In this document: in pieces, positions 31,116-40,167 of the stretch | Layout: each line of letters opens with the position of its first letter | How positions within the stretch are numbered: position 1 is the first letter of the stretch | DNA from: Kaistella treverensis | Lineage (GTDB): Bacteria; Bacteroidota; Bacteroidia; Flavobacteriales; Weeksellaceae | Assembly: GCF_900114045.1 (NCBI RefSeq) | Contig: NZ_FORQ01000001.1 | Location: 1 to 64,000 of the forward strand | DNA length: 64,000 nt | Reading direction: 5' to 3' | Notes under the pieces: model-generated | The model's input: only the letters and a program-made list of their open reading frames with translations | Told to the model about the DNA's origin: nothing | Database searches by the model: none | Made by a program: the position numbers and the translations under genes

Positions 31116-32423
31116 ATGTCGAACATTGTCGCCATAGTTGGCCGTCCCAATGTTGGGAAATCCACCCTTTTTAACCGTTTTCTCGAAAGAAGAGAAGCTA
31201 TTGTAGATGCCACTTCGGGCGTAACGCGCGACCGTCACTACGGGAAATCCGACTGGAATGGTGTAGAATTCACCGTTATTGATACCGGCGGTTACGAAGT
31301 TAATTCCGAAGATGTTTTTCAAGGAGAAATCACCAAGCAAGTTGAATTGGCTGTAGATGAAGCCACTTCAATTATTTTTATGCTGAACGTTCACGAAGGT
31401 TTAACGGACACTGATCAGGAAATCTACGAAATGTTACGCCGCGCAAATAAACCGGTGTACATCGTAATAAATAAAGCAGATTCTGCAAAAGAAGAACTTG
31501 CCGCTACTGAATTTTACCAGCTCGGAATTGATAAATATTACACTTTGTCATCAGCTACAGGTTCGGGAACCGGAGAACTTCTCGATGATATCGTAAAGGA
31601 TTTTCCTACAGACGAATACAAAGATCCGTTCGAAGGTTTGCCGAAGATTACAATCGCCGGCCGCCCGAATGTGGGGAAATCAACTTTAACCAACGCATTG
31701 TTGGATGTTGAAAGAAATATTGTTACCGATGTTGCAGGAACGACACGCGATTCCATTCAGACCTTATACAACAAATTCGGTTACGAATTTGTTTTGGTTG
31801 ATACCGCAGGAATGCGCCGTAAAGCCAAAGTAAAAGAAGATCTTGAATTTTATTCTGTCATGCGTTCCGTTCGTTCAATTGAGTATTCTGATGTCGTAAT
31901 CATCATGGTGGACGCGACCTTAGGTTGGGAATCTCAGGATATGAACATTTTCGGTTTGGCACAGAAAAACAGAAAAGGTATCGTTATCGTGGTTAATAAA
32001 TGGGATTTGGTAGAAAAAGACACCAATACAACACGAGATTTCGAAGCAAAAATCAAAGAAAAAATCGGGCAGTTTACCGATATTCCGGTGCTTTTTATCT
32101 CCGCTTTAACCAAGCAGAGAATCCTGAAAGCTGTAGAAGTTGCAATGGAAGTTTATGAAAACCGTGCAAAAAAAATCAAAACTTCAAAACTGAACGAGGT
32201 AATGCTTCCCGTTTTCGAAGCTACGCCGCCGCCAGCTTTGAAAGGAAAGTACGTGAAAATAAAATATTGCGTACAGCTTCCAACGCCAAGTCCGCAGTTT
32301 GTATTTTTCTGCAACCTGCCGCAGTACGTAAAAGAAGCCTACAAAAGGTTTACTGAAAACCAACTTCGGAAACATTTTGGTTTCACCGGCGTACCGATTG
32401 AGATTTATTTCAGACAAAAATAA
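31116..32423 (+). CDS. der: ribosome-assembly GTPase Der (EngA)
   Basis: The 435-residue tandem GTPase is required for 50S subunit maturation. The first G1 motif, GRPNVGKSTLFNRF, is at about residue 8 and the second, GRPNVGKSTLTNAL, at about 182. G4 motifs NKAD and NKWD are present, as are DTGGY and DTAGMRR switch II segments. The C-terminal KH-like domain (about 350-435) follows. Length is normal. It is transcribed alone, with its own promoter and a strong terminator. Confidence 0.96.
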   Translation: MSNIVAIVGRPNVGKSTLFNRFLERREAIVDATSGVTRDRHYGKSDWNGVEFTVIDTGGYEVNSEDVFQGEITKQVELAVDEATSIIFMLNVHEGLTDTDQEIYEMLRRANKPVYIVINKADSAKEELAATEFYQLGIDKYYTLSSATGSGTGELLDDIVKDFPTDEYKDPFEGLPKITIAGRPNVGKSTLTNALLDVERNIVTDVAGTTRDSIQTLYNKFGYEFVLVDTAGMRRKAKVKEDLEFYSVMRSVRSIEYSDVVIIMVDATLGWESQDMNIFGLAQKNRKGIVIVVNKWDLVEKDTNTTRDFEAKIKEKIGQFTDIPVLFISALTKQRILKAVEVAMEVYENRAKKIKTSKLNEVMLPVFEATPPPALKGKYVKIKYCVQLPTPSPQFVFFCNLPQYVKEAYKRFTENQLRKHFGFTGVPIEIYFRQK

Positions 32424-32475
32424 TTTGATGTGATGATCAGTCGATTTGTTCATTTACCGGCTAAAGTAGAATTTA

Positions 32476-32507
32476 AAAAGAAGCAACAAGATAGTTGCTT
32501 CTTTTTT
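32476..32507 (+). terminator. terminator after der
   Basis: AAGAAGCAAC and GTTGCTTCTT form a perfect stem around AAGATA, followed by a T run. Confidence 0.88.
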
Positions 32508-32518
32508 TATTTGGTAAC

Positions 32519-32588
32519 CCGCTTTCCGCTGTATCTTTTGCTGCACTTCGTTTCGCAAAAGGATGCCGCTGCAATCGGGGCTAGAAGA
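32519..32588 (-). repeat. REP-like palindromic element 4
   Basis: On the minus strand it reads TCTAGCCCCGATTGCAGCGG, then ATCCTTTTGCG, and ends with ACAGCGGAAAGCGGG. This is the same subclass as 16982-17051 in opposite orientation. CTTTTGC and GCAAAAG form the central hairpin. Confidence 0.75.
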
Positions 32589-32705
32589 AAGATTTTCCTG
32601 TTTTCGAAAAATATGCCCATCTAACAGCCAAAATTTTCACCATAGAAAATTTTCTGGCTCTGATTTAATTAAAAATTCCCGACCTTTACCGCCTAAAAAT
32701 AAGGA

Positions 32706-33356
32706 ATGGTTACAGTTTTATCGCACCAATTTTCTTTGGTCAATACCTGGATTAACGAGCTCCGAAATGTGGAGCTGCAAAATGACCGCATGAGATTTCG
32801 CCGCAATATGGAAAGAATCGGGGAAATTGCCGCATTTGAAATCAGTAAAGATCTAGAACAAAAGGAAATTGAAATCACCACGCCATTAGATAAAATAATT
32901 TCAAAAGAAGTTGCAGTACAACCTGTAATCACCACGATTTTACGGGCTGGTGTCCCTCTTTTTCAGGGAATTCTGAATTACCTCGATAAAGCAGATTGCG
33001 GTTTCGTAGCGGCTTACCGAAAACACGACGCCAACGATTATTTTTCTATAAAACAGGATTATTTAACTTGCCCAAACATCGACGGTCGACCGCTCATCGT
33101 TGCAGATCCGATGCTCGCCACAGGCGCTAGCTTAATTGAAGCCATCAAGGATTTGCTGAATCACGGAAAGCCAACTCAGCTTCATATTGTAGCAGCTATC
33201 GCGTCAAGACAAGGAGTAGAAACAATTCAAAAAGAATATCCGCATGCAAAAATCTGGGTTGGTGTCATTGATGAAAAACTTACTTCGAAAGGTTATATCA
33301 CTCCAGGTTTGGGGGATGCAGGAGATCTGTCTTACGGTGAAAAACTCCAGCGCTAG
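32706..33356 (+). CDS. upp: uracil phosphoribosyltransferase
   Basis: The 216-residue enzyme makes UMP from uracil and PRPP in pyrimidine salvage. The PRPP loop ADPMLATGASLIEAI (about residues 132-146) and the uracil-recognising GYITPGLGDAGDLSYG at the C-terminus are intact. ITTILRAGVPLFQGI near residue 75 is also typical. It is a single gene between REP-like element 4 and a run of AATTTG words. Confidence 0.95.
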   Translation: MVTVLSHQFSLVNTWINELRNVELQNDRMRFRRNMERIGEIAAFEISKDLEQKEIEITTPLDKIISKEVAVQPVITTILRAGVPLFQGILNYLDKADCGFVAAYRKHDANDYFSIKQDYLTCPNIDGRPLIVADPMLATGASLIEAIKDLLNHGKPTQLHIVAAIASRQGVETIQKEYPHAKIWVGVIDEKLTSKGYITPGLGDAGDLSYGEKLQR

Positions 33357-33415
33357 TTGATGTGCTAATTTGAAAATGTGCCGATGCGGAAATTTGTTAA
33401 TTCTCAAATTACCCA
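33357..33415. repeat. AATTTGAAAATGTG word repeat
   Basis: It reads TGATGTGCTAATTTGAAAAT followed by GTGCCGATGCGGAAATTTG. The same words occur at 57848-57900 and, in the opposite orientation, at 9060-9115. Confidence 0.55.
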
Positions 33416-33429
33416 ATCTCGCATCAGGA

Positions 33430-34083
33430 TTAATCCACCGCCATTACCAAAACACTAACTTTATTATTTCCAGCTTTTAAAATTTCCCACGCCACGGCGC
33501 TCATGGTGTTTCCGGTGGTGAAAACATCATCGATCAGCAAAACATGTTGATGTGAAATTTCTTTGTTTACAGAAAATAGATTTTCTTTAAACATCCGTTC
33601 TTCGCGGTTTTTCTGCGCCTGTGCTTTTTTGTAAAAATTTCTTTTAATCAGATTGTGGTCGCACGGAATATTCAATTCTTTGGACAAAGTATCGGCGAAA
33701 AGATGCAGCTGGTTATAACCGCGTTCTTTCAGCTTTTTCGGATGCAGCGGCACAGTCGCAAAAATATCGGGCTTAAAGGTCGAAAAATCTGCTTTTTCTA
33801 AAGTCCATTTAGCAAGAATTTCACCGATTTTTTCACGTTTACCATATTTCAGTTGGTGAATTATTTTCTGGCTCGTGCTTTCTTCCTCAAACTGCATCAG
33901 AGCAAAAGCCTTTTCAACCGGAAACAAAAGCCGGCATTTATCTGCTAATGGATTATTTACTGAAAACCGGTGATGTGTAAAATTTATTTGCTCAAAACAC
34001 GCCGCGCAAACAACTTCATCCGCAGGAATAATGCGGTTGCATTCCAGACAGCGGTTCGGGAAAAGCAGATCCACCAAATACAT
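33430..34083 (-). CDS. comF: ComF family phosphoribosyltransferase-like protein
   Basis: The 217-residue product has an N-terminal zinc-binding Cys pair set, CLECNRIIPADEVVCAAC (residues about 14-31), and a C-terminal PRTase fold with VLLIDDVFTTGNTMSAVA (about 185-202). These mark the ComF/GntX family, whose members take part in DNA uptake or the use of extracellular DNA in some bacteria. A role in competence here is inference. It lies 42 nt downstream of the ScfR-like regulator on the same strand and may be co-transcribed. Confidence 0.9.
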   Translation of the reverse strand: MYLVDLLFPNRCLECNRIIPADEVVCAACFEQINFTHHRFSVNNPLADKCRLLFPVEKAFALMQFEEESTSQKIIHQLKYGKREKIGEILAKWTLEKADFSTFKPDIFATVPLHPKKLKERGYNQLHLFADTLSKELNIPCDHNLIKRNFYKKAQAQKNREERMFKENLFSVNKEISHQHVLLIDDVFTTGNTMSAVAWEILKAGNNKVSVLVMAVD

Positions 34084-34125
34084 ATCATGCTAATTTAGTG
34101 AAAGTTACCATTTTAGATAGAATCT

Positions 34126-35595
34126 TTAAAGAATGCTGGCGCGAATTCTTTCAATTGATCTTTTCATATTTTCATTGGAAAGTTCCTTTTCGAGTCGAAT
34201 TGGCGGAGCCTGCCGAACTTCACAATCCGGAATGCTGCATGATTCACAAGTAACGCCCACGTTGATGGTTTTGATCCGGTCGCTTTTCGCAAATTTTATT
34301 TTTCGTAATGAATTGGAATTCAACAAAATTCCGATGCAATAGCTGCGGTTCGTGCCGTCCGAAAACGGGTTTTTCTGCGAAGTTGAAAGCACCAGATACG
34401 TTAAGCCGCTGTCTTTGTAGTGTGAAATTTGTGCGTCCGTAAGCTGCTCATTTTCCTTTAAATTGCTCAGATTTTTCACAGCAATCCAACGGCGGCAGTA
34501 ATGTTCGTTAGTTGAATTCGCGTGTGGCGCCTGCTGTTGATTCAAGTGTAATTCCTTTAATATCTGTATTTTATCTGAATTTTTCTTTTTGGTAAAGCAC
34601 AGATAAAACAAATCTTTGATGCCCAGTTCTTGCGGAAGAATATTCGTCAGTCGTTGATAAAAAGTTTCAGGCGAACTGGTAAATTCTTCTATCAGGTTTT
34701 CAAAAAGCATCGGATGCCACTCCGTCATTTGGAAAAAAAATGCCATTTTCTGCGCCAGAATTTCTTTCCGAATCAGCAGACAACCTGCAAAATATCCCGC
34801 AAAATAGTTGTTCAGCAATTCTTCAAAACTCTTAAAATCCAACCAGGAATAGGTGTTTGGCCGCGGACTTAAATTCAAAACATTAAAACCGATTTCCTTT
34901 GCTAAGATGAAAGTTTTCTGGTCTTCATCTAAAAGCTCATTTAGAAAAAGCAGTTTTTTTTCGGGCAGATAAAGCGACCGTAATTTTCCGGAAGCGCCAT
35001 ACTGCTCGAAATTTAGCGACTGAATTTCATAGCCGAATTGCGCGCGCAGAATGCTTTCAAATTCCGCGGAATTTGGCTTGTTCGACAGCAAATTTTCTAA
35101 AATATAGACCCGTGCTTTTTCTTCGATTTCCGGAAAATAATTATCGTACAGTTCCTGAAAACTGCGCAAAACGGCAAAATAAAAAAGGTCTTTGCTGAGG
35201 TTGTAATTCTGCGAAATCTCAATTAGAGTATTTATAAACGCCGTGACTTTTTTCGGCGCATCGCTGATGATGCTGATCAGGTTGCTTTTGTTAATACCAA
35301 ATAAATCCAGCGGAATTTCTTTAAAAAACTCAGACTGAATTATTTCCGCAATTGGTGCTAAACTTTTATCAAGTTTTGTTGACACCAAGTCGTCGTAAGT
35401 ACAATTCAGCGCGGCAGCAAGCTGGGAAATTTTGTCGTGTTTTGGGTATTTTTTTCCGTTTTCTATTTCGTTTAAATAAGATTTAGAAACGCCGGTCACA
35501 TTGGCCAAATCCTGCAAAGAAAGGTTGCTCCGTTGGCGGAACTGTTTCATTTTCAAGCCGAAAACCGTTTTTATAAATGCACTGTCGCGAATCAT
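34126..35595 (-). CDS. XRE/ScfR (RamB-like) transcriptional regulator
   Basis: The 489-residue product has an N-terminal XRE helix-turn-helix (about residues 10-70; FRQRSNLSLQDLANVTGVS then KSYLNEIENGKKYPKH). A central IrrE/ImmA-like region follows, and then a C-terminal Cys motif, CESCSIPDCEVRQAPP. This is the short-chain fatty acyl-CoA regulator architecture of RamB and PrpR-type proteins, which sense acyl-CoAs and control acetate, propionate and glyoxylate genes. It is divergent from aceB-aceA with a palindrome between, so it very probably controls them. Whether it represses or activates is not visible. Confidence 0.88.
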   Translation of the reverse strand: MIRDSAFIKTVFGLKMKQFRQRSNLSLQDLANVTGVSKSYLNEIENGKKYPKHDKISQLAAALNCTYDDLVSTKLDKSLAPIAEIIQSEFFKEIPLDLFGINKSNLISIISDAPKKVTAFINTLIEISQNYNLSKDLFYFAVLRSFQELYDNYFPEIEEKARVYILENLLSNKPNSAEFESILRAQFGYEIQSLNFEQYGASGKLRSLYLPEKKLLFLNELLDEDQKTFILAKEIGFNVLNLSPRPNTYSWLDFKSFEELLNNYFAGYFAGCLLIRKEILAQKMAFFFQMTEWHPMLFENLIEEFTSSPETFYQRLTNILPQELGIKDLFYLCFTKKKNSDKIQILKELHLNQQQAPHANSTNEHYCRRWIAVKNLSNLKENEQLTDAQISHYKDSGLTYLVLSTSQKNPFSDGTNRSYCIGILLNSNSLRKIKFAKSDRIKTINVGVTCESCSIPDCEVRQAPPIRLEKELSNENMKRSIERIRASIL

Positions 35596-35638
35596 TAATT
35601 TATAATATTTCTAAATAGATTGTGAGAACCGATGAACA

Positions 35639-35646
35639 CAAAGGTA
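35639..35646 (-). promoter_or_regulatory. -7 promoter box of the ScfR-like regulator
   Basis: The minus strand reads TACCTTTG, an exact TAnnTTTG match, about 43 nt upstream of the start codon. Confidence 0.65.
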
Positions 35647-35688
35647 GAGAAAAAATTTGCCGCTATTTGCACATTTTTTTAAAAATAA

Positions 35689-35708
35689 AATAGCGAACGT
35701 TCGCTATT
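35689..35708. promoter_or_regulatory. 20-bp perfect palindrome, probable operator of aceB-aceA
   Basis: AATAGCGAACGTTCGCTATT is a perfect dyad. It ends about 18 nt upstream of the aceB -7 box and so covers the expected -33 region. A related half-site, GCAAATAGCGG on the minus strand (about 35660-35670), lies near the -33 region of the divergent regulator. The geometry suggests binding by the adjacent regulator and autoregulation. Confidence 0.65.
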
Positions 35709-35725
35709 GGTGAAAATATTTTTAT

Positions 35726-35733
35726 TAAGTTTG
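35726..35733 (+). promoter_or_regulatory. -7 promoter box of aceB-aceA
   Basis: TAAGTTTG matches TAnnTTTG. A TTGG at 35707-35710 is a fitting -33 element and overlaps the palindrome edge. Confidence 0.65.
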
Positions 35734-35762
35734 TAATACCAAATCAGAAAAACGCAAACGTA

Positions 35763-37340
35763 ATGGAAACGGTAACAGCACTTAAGATTCTCCCAGCCGA
35801 AAAATATAGCGATATTTTTTCGCCACAATTAGAGCATTTTTTAGCGGAACTTCATCAGAAATTTGATGCCAAAAGAAGAGCACTTTTGAATTCCCGAAAA
35901 ATGAAGCAGGTGGAATTTGACCATCATCAGTTGCCGCATTTTTTACCGGAAACTGAAGCCATCCGAAACCGAGATTGGGTTTGTAGTCCTTTGCCCGCAG
36001 ATTTATTAGACCGCCGCGTCGAAATTACCGGTCCAGTTGATCGAAAAACGGTGATTAATGCTTTAAATTCCGGCGCCTCAACTTTCATGGCAGACTTTGA
36101 AGACAGCAATTCGCCAACCTGGAAGAATTGCATGGAAGGTCAGCAAAATCTTTATGATGCAGTTCGAAAAACGATTTCCTTTGAAAACGAAAACGGTAAA
36201 AAATATGAGTTGGGTGAAAATTTAGCAACGCTAATAGTCCGGCCGCGCGGTTTACATTTGATTGAAAAAAACATTGAGTTTAATGGCGAAAAAGCTTCAG
36301 CGTCACTCATTGATTTTGGAATTTTCTTTTTTCGAAATGCTAAAAAATTAATCGATAATGGCAGCGGACCGTATTTTTATTTGCCAAAACTTGAACATTA
36401 TTTGGAAGCCCGTTGGTGGAATGAGGTTTTTGAATTTTCTCAGAATTACGTGGAAATTCCGCAGGGAACCATAAAAGCTACAGTTTTAATTGAAACCATT
36501 ACGGCGGCTTTTCAGCTTGACGAAATTTTATTTGAATTAAAAGAACACAGCGCCGGACTGAACTGTGGCCGTTGGGATTATATTTTTTCTTACATCAAAA
36601 AATTTAGAAATCTACCCGAGTTTTTGGTGCCAGACCGCGATCAGGTTACAATGACTTCACCGTTTATGAGTGCCTATTCCAAAAAAGTGATTCAGGTTTG
36701 TCACAAGCGAAATGTTCACGCAATGGGTGGAATGGCAGCGCAAATTCCGGTGAAAAACAACGAAGAAGAAAATGAAATCGCATACTCTAAGGTTCGTGCA
36801 GACAAAGAACGTGAGGTGAAAAACGGGCACGACGGAACCTGGGTGGCGCATCCGGGATTGGTTTCAATGGCAAAAAAAATCTTCGTTGAATTTATGCCGT
36901 CGCCAAATCAAATCGATAAAAAGTTTGAATATTATCAGATTTCGGAGGCAGATCTTCTTGAAAATCCAAAAGGAACGGTTACCGAAAACGGCGTCAGAAA
37001 AAATATTAATGTCGGAATTCTTTACATCGAATCATGGCTCATGGGCGTTGGTGCGGCAGCTTTGTATAATTTAATGGAAGATGCCGCGACCGCGGAAATT
37101 TCGCGTACGCAAATTTGGCAATGGCTGAAAAATGAAGCGCAGCTTGAAGACGGAAGAACCTTGAAACCAGAAATGGTTTTGAAATGGCAAGAAGAGGAAT
37201 TGGCTAAAATCCAAAAATACGTCGGTGAAGATCGTTTCAAAATCGGAAAATTTGAATTAGCAACTGAACTATTTGATGATTTAATTTTTAACGAAGAATT
37301 CGAAGAATTTCTAACGCTGAAAGCTTATCAGTATTTATAA
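35763..37340 (+). CDS. aceB: malate synthase A
   Basis: The 525-residue enzyme condenses glyoxylate with acetyl-CoA to malate, the second step of the glyoxylate shunt. Family signatures are FMADFEDSNSPTWKN, LIVRPRGLHLIEKNI (with the catalytic Arg), RWDYIFSYIKKF, and DRDQVTMTSPFMSAYSK followed by HAMGGMAAQIPV. Length fits the A isoform. It is the first gene of the aceB-aceA operon, 44 nt before aceA, and is divergent from an ScfR-like regulator. Confidence 0.97.
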   Translation: METVTALKILPAEKYSDIFSPQLEHFLAELHQKFDAKRRALLNSRKMKQVEFDHHQLPHFLPETEAIRNRDWVCSPLPADLLDRRVEITGPVDRKTVINALNSGASTFMADFEDSNSPTWKNCMEGQQNLYDAVRKTISFENENGKKYELGENLATLIVRPRGLHLIEKNIEFNGEKASASLIDFGIFFFRNAKKLIDNGSGPYFYLPKLEHYLEARWWNEVFEFSQNYVEIPQGTIKATVLIETITAAFQLDEILFELKEHSAGLNCGRWDYIFSYIKKFRNLPEFLVPDRDQVTMTSPFMSAYSKKVIQVCHKRNVHAMGGMAAQIPVKNNEEENEIAYSKVRADKEREVKNGHDGTWVAHPGLVSMAKKIFVEFMPSPNQIDKKFEYYQISEADLLENPKGTVTENGVRKNINVGILYIESWLMGVGAAALYNLMEDAATAEISRTQIWQWLKNEAQLEDGRTLKPEMVLKWQEEELAKIQKYVGEDRFKIGKFELATELFDDLIFNEEFEEFLTLKAYQYL

Positions 37341-37384
37341 AAAATTTGCCCAAATAACACCAAAAAAACCAAAAACAAATCGAT

Positions 37385-38671
37385 ATGAAAAATCAGGAAC
37401 AAATCCAGCAGCTGGAAAAAGAATGGCTTGAAAGCCCAAGATGGACCGGAATTAAAAGACCGTATTCCGCGGAAAAAGTATTGAAACTTCGCGGAACGTA
37501 CAAACTCGATTACACCATCGCAAAACTGATGTCCGAAAAACTGTGGGATAAGCTAAATTCTCAGGATTTCGTGGCCGGCCTCGGCGCGTTAACCGGAAAC
37601 CAGGCGGTTCAAGAAGTTGACGCCGGTCTGGAAGCAATTTATCTTTCCGGCTGGCAGGTTGCTGCTGACGCGAATTTAAGCGGCGAAATGTATCCCGATC
37701 AAAGTCTTTATCCCGCGAATTCGGTGCCGTCGGTGGTGAAAAGAATCAATAACGCTTTATTGCGCGCGGACCAAATTCAGTCCGTGAATGATATTGACGA
37801 AGCGAACTGCAAAGATTATTTAGTTCCCATAGTTGCTGATGCTGAAGCAGGTTTTGGCGGAAATTTGAATGCTTTTGAACTCATGAAGCAAATGATTGAA
37901 GCGGGCGCCGCTGGAGTTCACTTTGAAGATCAGTTGTCGTCAGCCAAAAAATGTGGTCATTTGGGCGGTAAAGTTTTGGTTCCTACTCAGGAAGCTGTAA
38001 ATAAACTTATTGCGGCGCGTTTGGCAGCCGACGTTTGCGGTGTTCCGACTGTTTTGGTTGCCCGAACTGACGCGGATGCTGCAGATTTGCTGACTTCCGA
38101 TATTGACGAGCGCGACAGAAAGTTTGTAACCGGAAAAAGAACTTCCGAAGGATTTTATGAAGTAAAAAATGGAGTAGAACAAGGCATCGACAGAGGTTTG
38201 GCGTATGCGCCTTATGCGGATTTAATTTGGATGGAAACTTCAAATCCCGATTTGGATTACGCAAGAAAATTCGCAGAAGGAATACACGCAAAATTCCCGG
38301 GAAAAATGCTGGCGTATAATTGTTCGCCATCGTTCAACTGGGCGGCAAAACTTTCCGTGCCGGAAATGGAAACATTCCGCGAAGAACTGGCAGCAATGGG
38401 TTACAAATTCCAGTTTATCACTTTGGCAGGTTTCCATGCTTTAAATACTTCGATGTTCGAATTGGCTTTAGCTTATAAAAAACGCGGAATGGCCGGTTAC
38501 AGCGAGCTTCAGGAAAGAGAATTTGCGCTCCAGAAAGAAGGTTTTCGCGCGGTGAAACACCAGAATTTTGTAGGTACATCATACTTCGATGAAGTTCAAA
38601 CTGTGGTAACTGACGGTAATTCTTCAACCACGGCGCTTGCAGGTTCTACAGAAGCGGAGCAGTTTCATTGA
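37385..38671 (+). CDS. aceA: isocitrate lyase
   Basis: The 428-residue enzyme splits isocitrate into glyoxylate and succinate, allowing growth on acetate or fatty acids. The catalytic loop [14 protein letters not shown] (about residues 188-201) is intact, with the general-base Cys. [12 protein letters not shown] and [21 protein letters not shown] are also diagnostic. It is the second gene of the operon. A terminator follows at 38702. Confidence 0.97.
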   Translation: MKNQEQIQQLEKEWLESPRWTGIKRPYSAEKVLKLRGTYKLDYTIAKLMSEKLWDKLNSQDFVAGLGALTGNQAVQEVDAGLEAIYLSGWQVAADANLSGEMYPDQSLYPANSVPSVVKRINNALLRADQIQSVNDIDEANCKDYLVPIVADAEAGFGGNLNAFELMKQMIEAGAAGVHFEDQLSSAKKCGHLGGKVLVPTQEAVNKLIAARLAADVCGVPTVLVARTDADAADLLTSDIDERDRKFVTGKRTSEGFYEVKNGVEQGIDRGLAYAPYADLIWMETSNPDLDYARKFAEGIHAKFPGKMLAYNCSPSFNWAAKLSVPEMETFREELAAMGYKFQFITLAGFHALNTSMFELALAYKKRGMAGYSELQEREFALQKEGFRAVKHQNFVGTSYFDEVQTVVTDGNSSTTALAGSTEAEQFH

Positions 38672-38701
38672 TTAAAACACATAACTACATATTATAATTT
38701 G

Positions 38702-38735
38702 AAAAAATTCCTGCTTTTAAGCGGGAATTTTTATT
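38702..38735 (+). terminator. terminator after aceB-aceA
   Basis: AAAAATTCCTGC and GCGGGAATTTTT pair around TTTTAA, followed by ATTTTTTT. A hairpin-repeat copy (38738-38772) follows at once. Confidence 0.8.
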
Positions 38736-38737
38736 TT

Positions 38738-38772
38738 TTTGCCGCTAAAACTGCAAATTTTTGCGTTTTACC
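38738..38772 (+). repeat. dispersed hairpin repeat copy
   Basis: TTTGCCGCTAAAACTGCAAA followed by TTTTTGCGTTTTA. One mismatch in the stem; it is placed between the aceA terminator and the queD promoter. Confidence 0.6.
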
Positions 38773-38823
38773 AAGCGTGAAATTTCAGCTTAAGTTATAC
38801 ACTTTAAAAGCCTTAACTTTCTT

Positions 38824-38831
38824 TATCTTTG
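38824..38831 (+). promoter_or_regulatory. -7 promoter box of queD-lpxH
   Basis: TATCTTTG ends 4 nt before ATG 38836, so the transcript should start at or next to the start codon. Confidence 0.65.
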
Positions 38832-38835
38832 CAAA

Positions 38836-39282
38836 ATGATACGAATCACCAAGATTTTCACTTTTGAAACGGCACACGTTCTTTATAATTACGACGGCAA
38901 ATGCAAAAACATGCACGGCCATTCTTACAAACTTTTCGTGACGGTAAAGGGAAATCCGATCGACAATTTGGAAAATCCGAAAAACGGAATGGTGGTGGAT
39001 TTTGGCGACATCAAGAAAATTGTAAAGTCGGAAATTCTTTCGGTTTGGGATCATGCGGTTTTGCTGAACGGCCTGTCAGCACACAAAAATTTGGGTGAAG
39101 ATCTGGAAAAGCAAGGTCATAAAGTGATTTACTGCGATTATCAGCCGACGTGCGAAAATATGCTGTACGATATTGCGAAAAAAGTACAGTTTCACCTGCC
39201 AAAAAATGTTTCACTTGCCTATCTTAAACTTCACGAAACCGAAAATTCCTACGGTGAATGGTTTGCGGAAGATCAGCTTTAA
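38836..39282 (+). CDS. queD: 6-carboxy-5,6,7,8-tetrahydropterin synthase
   Basis: The 148-residue product is of the PTPS/QueD fold and makes the queuosine precursor 6-carboxytetrahydropterin from 7,8-dihydroneopterin triphosphate. Zinc ligands are His14 (FETAHV) and His27/His29 (CKNMHGHS), with the catalytic Cys23 of the CKNMHGH motif. LKLHETENSYGEW at the end carries the substrate-binding Glu. QueD rather than eukaryotic-type PTPS is inferred from the bacterial context. It is the first gene before lpxH (39-nt gap). Confidence 0.88.
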   Translation: MIRITKIFTFETAHVLYNYDGKCKNMHGHSYKLFVTVKGNPIDNLENPKNGMVVDFGDIKKIVKSEILSVWDHAVLLNGLSAHKNLGEDLEKQGHKVIYCDYQPTCENMLYDIAKKVQFHLPKNVSLAYLKLHETENSYGEWFAEDQL

Positions 39283-39321
39283 TTTTGCTAATTTGCAAAT
39301 CGTGAAAATTAGCCCAAATAG

Positions 39322-40086
39322 ATGGAAATAAATCTACAGCAAAATAAAAAAGTTTACTTCGCTTCCGACCAACATTTTGGCGCGCCGTCGCCGAAAGAAA
39401 GCAAGGTGCGCGAAGAAAAATTTATCCGTTGGTTAGACGAAATTAAAGCCGATGCGCAGGTTTTGTTTTTGATGGGCGATTTATTCGATTTCTGGCATGA
39501 ATGGAATCACGTTATACCGAAAGGTTATGTGCGGGTTTTAGGGAAATTGGCCGAGCTGAAAGATTCCGGAATTGAACTTTTTATGTTCGTTGGAAACCAC
39601 GATTTGTGGATGAAAAATTATTTTGAAGAAGAAATCGGCTGCAAAGTTTTTTTCGAGAAACAGTATTTTGAAATCAACGGTAAAAATTTTCTGCTTGCGC
39701 ACGGTGACGGCCTCGGGCCGGGCGACAAAGGTTATAAAAGAATGAAAAAACTTTTTACAAATCCTTTGGCGCAGTGGGCTTTTAAATGGTTGCATCCGGA
39801 TATTGCGATGAAAATCGCCATTTATTTTTCCACGAAAAACAAGATGATTTCCGGTGAAGAAGACAAAGCTTTTTTAGGCGAAGACAAAGAATTTCTCATC
39901 ATATATTCCAAAGAAAAACTCAAAACTGAAAAAATAGATTATTTCATTTATGGTCATCGACATTTACCAATGGTTCTGGATTTAGAAAATGGAAAAGCGT
40001 TGTACATCAACCTCGGTGACTGGATTTCTTACTTTACGTATGGTGAATTTGCAAACGATTTTGAACTGAAAACCTTCGAGCATTAA
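39322..40086 (+). CDS. lpxH: UDP-2,3-diacylglucosamine diphosphatase
   Basis: The 254-residue metallophosphoesterase of lipid A synthesis hydrolyses UDP-2,3-diacylglucosamine to lipid X. Motifs in order are FASDQHFG (D-x-H), MGDLFDFW (G-D-x-x-D), GNHD, LLAHGDGLGPGDKGYKRMKK and YGHRH. The G-D-G-L-G-P-G-D stretch is typical of the Bacteroidota LpxH branch. It acts in the cytoplasm at the inner membrane. It follows queD in the same orientation and is probably co-transcribed. Confidence 0.93.
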   Translation: MEINLQQNKKVYFASDQHFGAPSPKESKVREEKFIRWLDEIKADAQVLFLMGDLFDFWHEWNHVIPKGYVRVLGKLAELKDSGIELFMFVGNHDLWMKNYFEEEIGCKVFFEKQYFEINGKNFLLAHGDGLGPGDKGYKRMKKLFTNPLAQWAFKWLHPDIAMKIAIYFSTKNKMISGEEDKAFLGEDKEFLIIYSKEKLKTEKIDYFIYGHRHLPMVLDLENGKALYINLGDWISYFTYGEFANDFELKTFEH

Positions 40087-40099
40087 ATTGTAAAGACCT

Positions 40100-40107
40100 T
40101 ATCTTTG
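40100..40107 (+). promoter_or_regulatory. -7 promoter box of the transthyretin-like gene
   Basis: TATCTTTG gives a predicted leader of about 55 nt. That leader contains an ACGGTA-GCGT-TACCGT hairpin (40131-40146). Confidence 0.6.
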
Positions 40108-40130
40108 CGTAAGAATTTCAAATTCAAAAA

Positions 40131-40146
40131 ACGGTAGCGTTACCGT
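40131..40146 (+). promoter_or_regulatory. 5'-leader hairpin of the transthyretin-like gene
   Basis: ACGGTA-GCGT-TACCGT is a perfect inverted repeat in the predicted leader. It may be an operator or an mRNA structure; nothing in the sequence tells which. Confidence 0.4.
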
Positions 40147-40167
40147 ATTAACAAATTAATTTATTTT

